A stretch of 64,000 bases of DNA, taken from contig WARS01000036.1 in the NCBI GenBank assembly GCA_008933995.1, forward strand, positions 3,448,419-3,512,418, given 5' to 3'. Made by a program: the position numbers and the translations under genes. Below, in pieces: positions 25,661 to 38,400 of the stretch. Within the stretch, counting starts at the first letter, position 1; each line of letters opens with the position of its first letter. The notes under the pieces were generated by a model. That model was given only the letters and a program-made list of their open reading frames with translations, ran no database searches and was not told the DNA's origin. The stretch comes from Datnioides undecimradiatus (taxonomy: Eukaryota > Chordata > Actinopteri > Lobotiformes > Datnioididae).

Positions 25661-25837
25661 CAAAGAAGACAAAAGGATACTAAAGACAATCCGCACCCAA
25701 GACATAGCCTTTTTACCCTGCTGCCATCTGGCAAGCAATACAGAAGTATCTGCTACAGTATCACCAGGCTAGAGAGCAGCATCTTTCCTCAGACTGTGAG
25801 ACTCCTCAGCTCTTCCTCTGCACTCCACCATAAATAA
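25661..25837 (+). mobile_element. 3' tail of a non-LTR retrotransposon (LINE) ORF
   Basis: One + frame reads KDNPHPRHSLFTLLPSGKQY, then RSICYSITRLESSIFPQTVR, LLSSSS and a TAA at 25835. The pattern HPxHxLFxLLPSGxxYRxI...RLxxSxFPQxVRLLN is the conserved C-terminal tail that I recall in fish LINE reverse-transcriptase proteins. No reverse transcriptase or endonuclease domain lies upstream, so this is a 5'-truncated dead copy, the usual outcome of LINE insertion. Which clade it belongs to cannot be told from the tail alone. Confidence 0.8.
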
Positions 25838-28800
25838 TAGTTTATTTCTGTGACTTGATAGATTTATTTCATTATTCTCCTATATCATTTTTGTTTTGTA
25901 GCAGGATTAATGCATGGGAAGTGGCATTTCATTGCAGAACCTAGGATTAATAAAAAAAAGTTAACATTGCATCTTGTAGGTAAGGAAATGCTTTTCATAA
26001 TCTTTAAAACAACGGCAGTGGCACAGGAGTAACATAGTAGGAGTAATGATGATTGGGACCAGGACCTTGAGTGAGCCATACAGTACTCCTACTCTGTCAT
26101 GTTGCGCAAAAGTCAGCAAGAGTTTATAAGTACTTTTTCAATAAATGGCAGCACTGTCTTGTTCTTTTTTGTTAATATTTGACTTCAGGACACAGGAAGT
26201 CACTTCAGGACACGTGTTGACCTTGGACATGTGTAGGCCTCTTGGTTTTGTTTTTTTTTTCATTTCTACTGAAATGTATCGTTCATTTTGTATATTAAAA
26301 ACTGGTAAGTCAGTTAAAAAAAACATCACTGATGCCAAAAACTGGTGTAGTTGCACTGATTTTTATATGGTCTCTAACAAAGAGGCAGCAGACTTTCTGG
26401 CAATACAGTTTTATTTGTCTCTTCAGTAGTTGTAGCACAAAGTTGTCCATAATCTGACTGAGATGAGCGGCAATTTATAAGTCTGGGTGGGTCAAAAATG
26501 TAAGAATTTATCCTTTGACATCACAACAATATAGTAGTATCCAACAGACAGAGGTTTTATTTTTGCTGAGTGTAAAACAGAAAGGCCCCCAATATGACAC
26601 TGAGGTGAACCTCAAATATCAAATATCTTCAAACAAAAATGAATAATGTGCCCTTCAAGGTGCTGTTGTAAACATGAAGTTGATCTTGATCTCTTGATCT
26701 CTCTTACCTGTATAATAGACAAGTACATATATGCAATTTGAGACCTGGGGCTGACCAACTCTCCAGTTTTCATGGTTGACATTCGCCAGTCAAGGATGAA
26801 ATGGATTAGATAAAACATTCAAACATTAGTAATTTTAAGTTTAGTGAACAAGTTACTCAACCTTACAGTCAGATTTGCTACATTTTCACTTTTGAACATT
26901 AAGTCTTCATTCATCACAGTGATCTTACAGCTGTGGATGCCGCTGTTGGAACCACTTTCACTCAAAACATTCACTCAAAACATCAGGTAACTCAGAAAGG
27001 CAGTGTTAAATGTAAAGAAGGAGTGGGCATTATTCTTTATCTTGGTCGCTTTTTATCATTTCCAAAATCAATCCACTCAGCCTCCAGGTGAATGAGCAGC
27101 CTAGCAGTAGCTCATGTTGCCCAGACTGCATGTTGTTAAGCTACTGCATGTTAACTGGATATTGTTTCATTTTTATTTGGGGTCGTTTGTGTTTTTCTTA
27201 ACCTATTCATGCGGCCTTGTATTATTTTTGTGCATGCTGGTTTTCACTGTTAAAGACCATTATTTTAAAGGCTTTCCCACGTGCAGTACAGGTTTGAATA
27301 AAAAGTGTCCCTCCTGTGGTTATGAATAGTGATGAATGCCTCTGTCTTGCTGAAATAATAATGGCTGTATTTACACGCATACATTTTTCAGTAATGGCTC
27401 ATTATATTCTTTAAACTATGTATCACTGGTTACACCACATTACTTTTAACACAAAGTGCTGTATATACATAAAGAAACTGCATGAACTACACCACTAAAA
27501 GCAGGGATTATGAAACATGCACTGATTTGGCAGCTCTGACCTTGAGAACAATAGCAAAATAATAAGAGAAGAAGATGAGGAATAAAAATAAGAATTTTCC
27601 AGAACCTATGAATCACTTTTTGCAGTTTGCAAATAACATTTTACAATTACAATATCGATATCCACTGAATTGCTGTGTTGTTGAGTGCAGTTCTCTGGTG
27701 TGTTTCACTCTGAACTCAGTGCAGTCTGGATTATTGGCCTTCAACACTGTTGACATTCAAGAACAAACAAAAGACACGAATAACAAGGGTTATCTCTGAC
27801 TGTGTGCGCAACGCAAACAGGCCCACAGGTTCACGTTTATGTTCGAGAGCTGCGTATTTTGATATACGTGTGATCACATTTGAATCATGAGTCATGGACA
27901 CTTTACGCACAGAAACTGGCAGCTGGGGTTTTATTCTTTTTTTGTAACAGAATTACACTGCAATTTTGAATGGGAAAATACATCTCAATGCAAGAGACTC
28001 AACAGAAGTACCTATCAAACAGCAATGATGAGAGCGGCAATCAGGCAGAGAACAGGCAGTTTTATGTGCAGCTCTGAGAGTGAGTTGTGCTAACAGCAGG
28101 TGGCAGATTTACGTCTGGCGGGTCCAGGAAAAGTCTGGAAAAAGAGCAAACAAATGCAAGCAGTCTGGCGACGGTATATACCTCCTCACCGTCTTGTCAC
28201 TGTAGCAGCCAGACACAGAACTGGAGTCTGTGGAGCATGCTCACAAATGCTCTTCTGACGTTTTCTCCCAAAGTTCAGATTTCATTAGCCTTTGACTCAG
28301 TTATGAAAGAACCTATTTGGTCTGACTCCTCTGCACAAAAGAATGACACACTGGGCATTATTTGCTTTGGAAGACAGCAAACTCTTCTACCTCTTCTCTG
28401 AGAATGACATGTTTTGTTTTTATTATTTGGTGCGTGATTTGTGTTTGTACATACATTGCAAATAAGTTCAATGAAGGCGGAAACCTGCTGAATGAGTCTG
28501 TTTCTCTGCTGCAAAGTTGATGTTGAGCAATTAATTATAGAGTCTGAAGTGTGCCATGGGAATAATTACACAGATTGTTCATTTATATTCATTTTTCATT
28601 ACACACCTTGACCTTAAAGTTGAAAAATAATCAAATTCACATACATATTAAATGAATAAGTGGATTTTTTTTTCCAGGAAAATTGTTTGTGAAGCATCAG
28701 AAAAAAACTAAAACTGAAACTAGAAAATTGAATTTACAACATTTAAAACATTGCTGTATTTGTGGGTGATACTTACAAATCTCCTCCTGTGTAACTCCTG

Positions 28801-30955
28801 TAGTTTCAGTCCTGATAAACTCTCAGTAAAAGGTCACGACCCCATCTCAGATGAGGACAAAATCCAGTGGCGTACAGGATAAACGCACGTCTCTGAGTTT
28901 GATGTGGCACTGAGGCAGATGCCCTGTTTATGCAGAGTCTACACAGTTCTCTGAAATGTTCTCGCGTTGTAAATGTCATTTTGAGATGAGACAGTGTTTT
29001 ACACACTGTGTGAGCAGCTGCACCGCTGAGGACACTGAGCTCCTCTGCACTTTTTCAGGGTATCTAGGAGTTTAAGCAACCTGCGAAAGAAAACGGAGTG
29101 GAATACGTTTGTACATGCAATGTCTGTTACAAACATAAGGCTTACAGCATACAATATAAAATATGTTCCAAAGTCACTAACATGCATATTTGGTGATATG
29201 TTAAAAAAGAAAAAAGAAACCTGAACACGATAGTTGTTCATGCCCGGCCGTGCAGTTTTGACATAAGCCTGTCATTAACACTGATATCCAGTAGAGGTCT
29301 CCCTCCTTGTAAATATGGTCTGAGCCCGTGGTTGACCTCAATTTGAGTGACTCCAGTGCTAAAAACATTAAAATTGACTTTGGATCCTCTCAGATCAGCT
29401 CTAAAGAGCAAAAGGAGCACACTCTGGATTGGAAAATGAAATTTTGTGCATTTTGTCTCTTTGGTATCTTTATGTATTTATACAACTATGAGCTGCATTC
29501 AGCATGTCATCATGTCATAACGTCAAATATATTTTAATGACATAGCCTTTGCTGGAAAGTCTAAGAGTAATAATTTAGGATAAGAGATTTTTGGTGTTTC
29601 TCAGTCTATGAGAGCATGTTAGAATGTGGAGAATTGGCAAACGGGGTGAAAAGGTCATTTGTCATTTCACTGTGACTTCAGTCGTGATCCTGAGACACTT
29701 TGGATCCAAAGCTTAAGGCAGAGTTTATGTGGTTTGTTGCAATTATTGGAAAATTCAGGAAGACCCGAGGAAGAAGTAAAATATAGTAAAGATTGATCAG
29801 ATAAACTGGTCTGTAATCACACAAATCACTGGCTGAGCCACAGTTTCCCTGTTTTGGTCAGCAGATGTCAGTGATCCAATATCCTGGGAAAACCTTTGAG
29901 ATATAGAGACCCAGCCGGTCATATCTAACGATGAATATGATGCACACTGACTGCAGATTTGTGACTGCTGACTCATCAAAAATTCTGAATATAAGCCCGT
30001 CATAGTTACAAATAAATATGTAAAATGTAACATTAGACCATTTGCAGGGACATCAAGTGAGGATTCAGGTGGTCGGGCTTTAGATTGTTCCTTCAAAATC
30101 AGCTAGAGGTGGGCTACAGGTGTGTAACCCCCTATTTATTCATTTAAACTGACTTTGAATTAATAAAAATACACTATGTAAATTGAAAATGTTAACGCGT
30201 TAGTTCGATGTAATGACTTACCAAGTCAATATTATACGATTTTGACTTGCTTTCACATAATTATGCAATTATATCTCCATAAGTCTCAATTAAACTATTT
30301 TCTATGTTATTATCCCATATAATCTCAAATCCTGATTCAGTAAATATGACATAACAATCCAAACAATGAGACACTAATTCACAATTTGATGATACCAAAA
30401 GCTGAAAGGTAAAAACCATAAAGTTCAAACGTAGTAATTAAATTTAAGACACTGTGTAAGATTGATGACTTGGATGGAACATTTTGGGGGACTGTAGGTC
30501 ATAAATTCAGAATTATGGGATTTGCAAGTGAAAATGTGGTAAATTAGACTCAAGTTAGACCTTGTAAATGAAAATTTGACTCATCAAGACATTGTTTTGA
30601 TTTTGTTCACTCACTTGTATGATGTTAATTTCAATTATGAGTGGCTTTATTTCGTCATTCCTTTAACTTCATTTCATGTAGGCTTATTTTTCTCCTTTTC
30701 TCTCGTTTGTCTGTCATAAATGCTTCTACAGTCACATCCTTACAGTGAAACAAAGTCAAATTCGGAGTCCAGTCCAACCCGTGTGAACGAGCCCTGCAGA
30801 GGATGTGCATGTAACACCGTCCTTTAAAGGTTTCCTGTCCAACACTGGAGAGTGTGCAGGGAAGCAGCGAGAGCAGACCCGCTGAGGGCAGGAACGCGAG
30901 AATGTGACGGCTGATTGAAATGTACCGAACATCTCTCGCAAGAACAGCAACAAAT
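25838..30955. other. Intergenic, wap65 to ankrd50-like
   Basis: About 5 kb with no supported exon. Scattered ORFs of 60-105 codons lack domains, and several overlap on both strands. No further repeat family recognised. Confidence 0.45.
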
Positions 30956-31082
30956 TCACCTTTAATGTGATGGTACGGAGGATTGTGGGAGTGGATACAC
31001 TTGATTAAATCCTGTAAAGCGCGGGGGTTTGTCGGAAAGGAGAGTGAAGGAGGGAGACCGAGATGGAGAGCGTCTCCGCCAG
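30956..31082 (+). promoter_or_regulatory. Probable non-coding first exon / promoter of ankrd50-like gene
   Basis: CpG content rises sharply at about 30,890-31,350 against the AT-rich flanks. A GA-rich leader ends at a strong donor (GCCAG then GTAAGA at 31,083). The first good acceptor before the ankrd50-like start codon is at 35,081 (TTTTTGACTGAACAG). Joining the two gives a leader with a 26-codon upstream ORF starting at 31,063 and ending at 35,145, beginning MESVSASSKISRRG. The 5' boundary of the exon is a guess. Assignment to this gene rests on strand, distance and splice sites only. Confidence 0.45.
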
Positions 31083-31887
31083 GTAAGATCGTATTTGCTG
31101 GATTTAAAACTCACTCGCGGTTTATTGGCAAATAAACGGCATTTGCCACTCTGTCGTAAACAAAGTGACAAAGTATTTTGGCAGCGCTTTGTGTGTGTTT
31201 TCTGTTTACAATGGCGTCGACTGCTGCGCCCGGTGAATGAGGTCAGGTAAAAGACACACGAGCACGCGTTTGATGGTTTCATTATCCACGCCTTTGCTGA
31301 ATGTCATCACATAGAGTTGCAGCGCGAGCAGCAGGTGGGGACCTGACCGCAGCCGATCACTTGCAGACTCTTAACTGTGAGTCGATCGAGACCATGAGGG
31401 AAGAGCTGATTGGCTGTAATGTGCGGGTCCAGCAGAATGCCACGTTCAGTCCACGCTGACCTGACTGATTTAGGCTGAGAAGACCTGAGTCTGGGAGTCG
31501 AGAGTAAAATATCATGGGGGATAAAAAAAAAAAAAAGGCAAAGCAGGGAAAAATAGTTGGTTTGAGAATAATTGCTCTCAACGGACCCAAGTCCATGCGT
31601 AACACTTTAAAATACAAGAAAACCATCTAAAATCTAGTAATGCAATAGGAAACACTCCTTAATATAAACATCGTTTTCTCTCTCTCTATATATAAAAGGC
31701 TAACAATTGTAATTTACCGGTAATATTTCATTTTTTAACATGTTTACCTGCTTTCACCACTGCCAATTTGGTTTTATATTGTTATGCTGTAACAGTTAGG
31801 TCTCTGAAGTGTATCATATGGTTGCCTGGCAACATCAGCAGACTCCTCAAAGCCTATGTGTCTAATTATAAGTGTGCTAATCGACAT

Positions 31888-31959
31888 GTTTCAGCACGTA
31901 ACTAAGAAATGTATGTTATAGCTCCTAACCAAAGAAATGTGTGTTTCAGCACGTAACTA
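31888..31959 (+). repeat. Local direct duplication
   Basis: A 17-base block, GTTTCAGCACGTAACTA, occurs at 31888-31904 and again at 31943-31959. AAGAAATGT also recurs between and beside them. The period is about 55 bases. Confidence 0.75.
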
Positions 31960-32429
31960 CCCATCTGTGTTTGATCACGGAAGCAACAGATGTGGTGCTC
32001 TTATTATTGACCTGTAAAGCTGGTGTAGGCTAGTTTGGAACCTTGGACAAAGGAAGGGTAATTGTCATGTCATGCTAAGCTAGGCTAGTTGCTTCTTGAC
32101 CTTAGGTTAATGTTTAATATACAGATTTTTTGAGAAGTGAAGAAGTGTTTTCCTAAAGTGTCAAACTTCCTTTTGAATATGGAGTTTGGGACAGAAAGAC
32201 TTGGACAGATGCTGGATGGACGGGAACTTAGCTAGGCCAAGACCAGGAACAACAGGAAGTTGGTGGTCCTGGCAGATAAATAGTCTGGCATGTAATCACC
32301 CGTTTGGTGGTGAATAGTTAGTTTTTACGCTTTCGTTATTTTAATATGACTGAACATTTGAGATTTAGCACAATAGTTAGTAAGTCTCAGAGGGAGGCCT
32401 CCTTATCAGGTCAGTGGTCAGTGACAGTT

Positions 32430-32520
32430 CCCGGCTAGCTGTTTCCCCTGTTTTCAGTCTTTATGCTATGCTAAGCTAATCCGACTTCACATTTAGTGTA
32501 TGACGTTATGAAAATAAGTT
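32430..32520 (+). repeat. Fish interspersed repeat remnant
   Basis: Reads GGCTAGCTGTTTCCCCTGTT, then TTCAGTCTTTATGCTATGCT and AAGCTAA. From memory this matches a very common teleost repeat ('GGCTAGCTGTTTCCCCCTGTTTCCAGTCTTTATGCTAAGCTAAGCTAA'). A shorter related piece (CATGCTAAGCTAGGCTAGTTG) lies near 32,070. Confidence 0.75.
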
Positions 32521-34662
32521 ACAAAGGTGGTTTTAGAGTTAGTTGTTACTATTTTTTTGATGGTAAATCAGTTTATGCTCACTGCACTTCTTTACAGTCT
32601 GGTCACTGGTTGCCTAGCAGCATCACTCAGTACATTTACAGGCTGTCAAGCCTGTAAACTGATTTAAAGTAAAACGGAAATATTGTTTACGTAACATCAT
32701 TACAGATACTTAACTTCTCCTCATAGATGTATCCTGGAGAATTCCTATTTCTCGGCCACTGAGCCCATACAGGTTACCAGGTTTCTTATCAGCTGTGTTC
32801 ATGTGCCTTTTAAATCTGGGTCAGACAGGAAATGTATCGACACAACTGCAGGGCAGCAGAATGAATGTAGAGATCTTTATGTGTTGTGATCCATCATTTA
32901 ATTAAAAAATAACTCTGTCTGAAGTCAGACTTTAATCTGACACCAAGCAGCCTCCCGAGGTCTGAATACCTTTCATTTTTATTTATTTTTAATTTTATTT
33001 TCCATGACTAAAAATCAGAAACATTTCATGCAATGAAGCCCAGGCAGCTGTTTCTTCTATAAAGTAGTTAAGATGTACCATAAGTCATGCTTAAAAAAGT
33101 GTAAATGCATTGTCTGTATGTTGTTTTTCTTAAATATATATTTATTTTCTAATGTCTAATGAATGTTTTTGAATTTGCATATAAACACAAGCATTGTGAC
33201 CATAAGATTTGAGTAAGCCACTGTTCTCTCCATGAATTAAACAGACTTGACCTGACTTGACTATAAGCATATACGACGCGCTATACAGACGCTGCTCCTG
33301 GCTTCGGCTGCTGCACCACCAGCGTCTTTACAGGCTACATGCCAGGTTTAGAGGGCTTTGTAAATACCACAAGTAACACCAAGAATGTAGACAACTTCAC
33401 TGCTTGCTGTCAAATCTCCTCATTACTGTCCTCAGTGTCCTGCTAAACCAACATATCTCTTCATTTCCCCCTCATTTTCAGTATTGTTAGCTTGTCAACC
33501 GAATGTGTACAACATGTGTCATCCACTGGTAGGAGGGTATATCTGGAGAGCGGTGAAACCATACCAGGCTTCATGCTGCTCAATGTGAAAATGCATTAGC
33601 TTATAAGAAATTCAGCTGGCTGCTGTATGTTTGCAATTAGCGCTGTGAATCATGCTGTCACCAGCCGATCGTGTTGTAGATGATGTGCAGAGCGGAGAGG
33701 GTTTTTCTGCTCGGTTCCCCCAAGCGTTAAATCACGGTTACAGTCTGACAAATTCAGCTTAGTGGAGCTAATGTTCTCAGTCACTGACTTGAAATGCGGA
33801 GCATCACCATGTTAACTTTGTCACAGAAGCCTTTGACATTCCTCGTCTGGATTCCCTAAGGGCTTTCATCAGAAGCATCGTGTATGGCTTTTCATTTAAC
33901 TTCCTTTTTCTGAAATGCTTTTCTTTAAATGAGGCCAGAGTATAAAACCATCAGCAGCTCTAAGTGAGCCGAGGGGTATCCGTACTGCTGCTGAAGGTAC
34001 CATGAAGGAATTGTGAGCGTAGCATTGATTGTGCATTATCTAAAAATGAAACACACGGAGATTGCTCACAGTTGCACATAACTGATAATACAGTGTTGAA
34101 TTAAAGGTACAGGTGGTGTGACAGCTTGGAAAACCAGCCTTTTGACATCAGTTTACAGGTATCCTTTCCTTTTTACACATTCACACAGTGGGATTAATAT
34201 GGCTTAGTTAGCTTTTCATCAGTTTGAGAAACTCAGACTTTGTTTTGACAAGTTGGTGGAAGTGATAACATGTTGTATCAATAAGAAGGATTATCCTTGA
34301 ATTAAAGGTCTTTTTAAGGAAATGTAAGTAAGATGGTGAAAAAGTCCATCGACACCGTCCAGTGTCCATTTGTTAGAAAGTGTTTCAGTTATTCTTCGTT
34401 GATTTGATTAGCAACTAATTGCTTGAGCTCTAGACTTAACACGAATTAATCATCTAAAAATAAATCAGAATGAAATTATCGTTTCAAAGGTCGTTCTGTG
34501 ACAAGAGGAGACAAAAGTAGTTATAATGGAATAAAACTTACACGCTTTAGTGTCATGTTGCTTTTTGTTTGTAGCTTGAGGTGTAGTGTTGCCCTGTGAC
34601 TGAACCTTGACCCCAGGTAACCCCTCCCACCTGTCAACTGTAGCATTGCTCATAGCCATGAG

Positions 34663-34702
34663 TCTCTCTCTCTCTTTGTCTCTCTCTCTCTCTCTCTCTC
34701 TG
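34663..34702. repeat. (CT)n microsatellite
   Basis: CT run with a TTGT interruption. The Leu/Ser-run ORFs on both strands here are artefacts of it. Confidence 0.92.
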
Positions 34703-35433
34703 CCCGCCTGTGCGTGTCTCGACATGCTGAGAAACCAACCGAGGGAGGGAGGAGACAAAAAACCAGAAAAACCAGAGCATGAGAGACAGACAGAGAGAGA
34801 GAGGGAGGTGTGAGCTATGAGAGGAAGGTTGTAAAGAGCTGAGAGCGTGAGAAAGGGAATTTCATGCTAATGCTGCAGTTTAGGATCGATGCCTGAAATC
34901 TTAAGAGAAGCAGGACGGAAACTGAAAGCAGGGAAGACTGTAGCTGTAATTGGAAGACGGCAAGTGACTCAAGTCAGGGGAGGGGTGAGATACTGTGTCA
35001 TTATATCTGTGAAAAAAAACATGCTGTCAGTTCCTCTCCTGACTCATTCCTGTTCCCTCTTTCTGATTTTTGACTGAACAGCTCCAAGATCTCCAGGAGA
35101 GGCAGGATAAACGGCGTGAACCTCCTCTTTGCTCTGGCATTTTAATTCAAGCAACAAAGAAAACATGAGTTGAACCATCAGTTGACTGAACCCTTCTCAG
35201 CTTTCTCTTCTTATCAGCTTTACACCTCAAAACCTGCAGGGCAAGGACAACAACTGATAATAATCACCTGATGCAACACTTTCGGAAACTGGCATTGTGA
35301 GGAAATACCCATTCATTGGCCAGAGCTGTCACGGACCAGAGATGTCACCAGCTGCAGCTCAACCTAAAAGTAAAGAGTAAACTTACTGGAGGAGCATGGG
35401 ACGTGGAGTTCAGAGCACTGAGTTTTCCCCTGG

Positions 35434-38400
35434 ATGGTAAACCCTCAGGAACAAATGAGTAGCAGTGGATTTGGCAGCAGCTCCAGCTTGCTCCAGGGCC
35501 GGCGCTTCTACTGCCGGGAATGGGCCCTGGACAAGCTTCGTCGGTGTCTGGACAGTCGCTCTGTGCCGGGACAGCCGTCGGGTGTGCTCGTCACTGGGGG
35601 TCCTGGCGCCGGGAAAACCGCCCTGTGCACTGAGGTGGTATGGCCCACCTCGAAAGCAGGCCTAGCAGTCGGGCTGGCACCGCGCTGCCTGGCCTCCCAC
35701 TTCTGCCAGAGGGAGGACCAGAGGAGTACAGTGCTGTGGAGGTTTGTTCTAGGCCTGGTGGAGCAGCTGCTGGCCTCACCTCTGCTGTCTCCTGGGTACA
35801 AAGAAATCATCAGCAGCCCATCTGTATCCTCTGCTCTGGAGCCTCTCAACTGTCAAAAAGACCCTGATGACACCTTCAAGAGGTTTGTATCACATTTTTT
35901 CAAATTCTTAATCTAAAAATTGAGGTTTTCGTGATCGTTCTGCCATGTGACACTCACATGCTGGATCTGAAGAGTGTCGCTCTTTATAGGAAAATTGATG
36001 GGTGCCAAATGAAAGGGAAAGGAAAATTTAAAAAAGGTAACATGCATGAAACCCATCCAGGCGCTCGGCGTGTGCACGCATGTTGGAGAGCACGGCTCAT
36101 TCCAAGCTTAACACAGCAAAATTTATTGTGGTTTCACAAACTGAAAATGTTCTCACCACTGATGAAAGTGGAGCGGCTGAATAAAGTTACATCCAGCATG
36201 TGTCAGCAGGCGAACAAGTGATTCGTCAGAACTGAAACACTGAGGAAAGGAACGCTGTGAAAACCTCAGCAGCAAGTTCCTTGTGCTTTGGTTTATGGCC
36301 AGCATCATTTTAGTCATAATGATGAAACCTGGTCACTGTAATTTGGTTTGTTGCCGACAAAAGAAGCTTTCATTTGACAGCATGGATACATTCATGACCC
36401 GTAGTGCATTCTCTAATGTTAAAGCTTGCTTGGTTTTAAAGAGCTAATGCTAAACAACGTTAAGCATCTAATTTTGATTTGTAGCCTACTGACACTCTTC
36501 CAAATTGGACTGGGTGAAATGCTGGAAATCATCATCACAATAACAATATTTTCCCACATGAAAATACATTTTCCAACTATCAGAAACTTCTCTCAGTATT
36601 ATCTGTCTCTGTCTGATTACACCACGTTGATGTATTACAGTGATTCAATTCAATTCAATTCAATTCAATTCAATTCAATTTTATTTATATAGCGCCAATT
36701 CACAACAAAAAGTCATCTCAGGGCACTTTACAAACAGAGCAGGTCTAGACCACACTCATTACTGTTAGTTACACCCAACAGTTCCACCATGAGCAAGCAC
36801 TTGGCAACAGTGGCAAGGAAAAACTTCCTTTTAACAGGCAGAAACCTTGGACAGATCCTGGCTCTAGGTGATATGCTGGGTGCATTTATTAATGTCACTC
36901 ACTTTGGTCACGTGAATTCCATACACAAACAGGTTATGGATTGTTTTTTCAGAAAAAGTATAAAATTACATTTACCGTGGTAGGGGATTTTATATCACCT
37001 ACACCTGGTCGTTGTACGCAGCAAGTGTTGTGTCAAACTGTATAACAAAAAATAGCATATATTGCAAAATACATCACATAAGGCATGTGGACAACAACAA
37101 AAGAACACCTTGTGTTTGCCTCATTTTGTAGAATGATAGCTTAAAAACATGTTATCATGATATCGTGTCACTGGGTGCTGAAAAACACAATTAATGAATT
37201 TCTGATTTATCCCCAGAATGACACATTATGCTCTCTAAGGTTACTTTCGTGAAAATGACTTTTTGATATGCTGAGGTGCTTTTGGCATCACAGCATGACC
37301 CCTGAAATGAATTTCATTCTGACTTACATGACTAATTGCCTAGCTGCTATATCAACCACTCCGCGCTTAAACAGCCATTTCAAAAGCTCCCGATCTGCTG
37401 CCGTTGTGGGGAAAAGGGTCCATTAAGCTTCGAGGCTGTGCATATTTGAGCTGATTCTTTGCAGGTGTTGGAAAACAGACTAAAAGTGTTTTATAGAGCC
37501 TGGAAATGTAAAATCCATGTGGCTGTCAGAGAAGGAAAGAGAAGCTACGACAGTCACAGGAAAAAGACTATTCTCATCGTCTTATATTTATATCTCCTCA
37601 TAATGCAGCCCATTCACTGCACACACAATGGACCTCCAGTATGAATGAATGCTACAGTGTTATTTATGACGCAACATCCTTTCAGAGAAGGAAAAAAAGA
37701 ACAAAGAGGTGAAAAATGCCTCCAGTACCCCAGTGACCATCTCGGCACCAGTCAGCGAGGTCACCCTCCTCTCCAGGACTATTTCACTCTCTCCCAGCGT
37801 GTTTACTCTGCAGTGAGTCTCCTTTTACACTCCTCCTGTGTTTGCTTACCTCTGGTGTAAAGTACCGAGCTGGATTCCACATTCCCCTCAGACTGGCTCG
37901 CAGCCAGACGCTGTTTGTGTTTGGAGCTGGAGTGAGAGAAAGTGGCTGCGGGCGAAACATAGCCATGTGAGAACAGCCGTTGACAAACTGATAAAACATG
38001 GGCTTGAATTGGCAGTGAAGGGGCCATAACTGGGACGTATGCCCTAAACCAGCTGGTAGCCGGCTCTAGTCAGCAAGTCATTAACTCCTTGCTGAACTTT
38101 TCAGTGCCCCCTGTGTCCGAATCCTTCGTTGGTTAAAGTTATCTGTGTAAGCTGTGTTTCCATCCAAACAACCTAAAACTTTTAGTCCCAGGAACTACTT
38201 TTTAATGAACTGAAGGTTCTTTCTGTCAGCTGTTTCCACTGAAGTATAAAGACACATTCATGTAAGGCAAATTAGGTCACTGTATGAAGGTCGCAGTATA
38301 AAAAAGCAAAGGCTTTGTTTCTCAACATTTTTGCGTGCAGCTATAAAACAACCACAGCAGTCATTGCATCTGTTGTATGCTTTCTGCAAATCGTTGCAGG

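Larger units (their letters stand above)
31083..35081 (+). other. Probable leader intron of ankrd50-like gene
   Basis: About 4 kb between the putative leader exon and the first coding exon. No coding exon supported. It contains a short local duplication at 31,888-31,959, a fish repeat at 32,430-32,520 and a CT microsatellite. Confidence 0.4.

Noticed and set aside
36789..36983. 64-codon plus ORF starting MSKHLATVARKNF
   Set aside because: It lies within a common fish interspersed repeat (36681-36885) and is not a gene.
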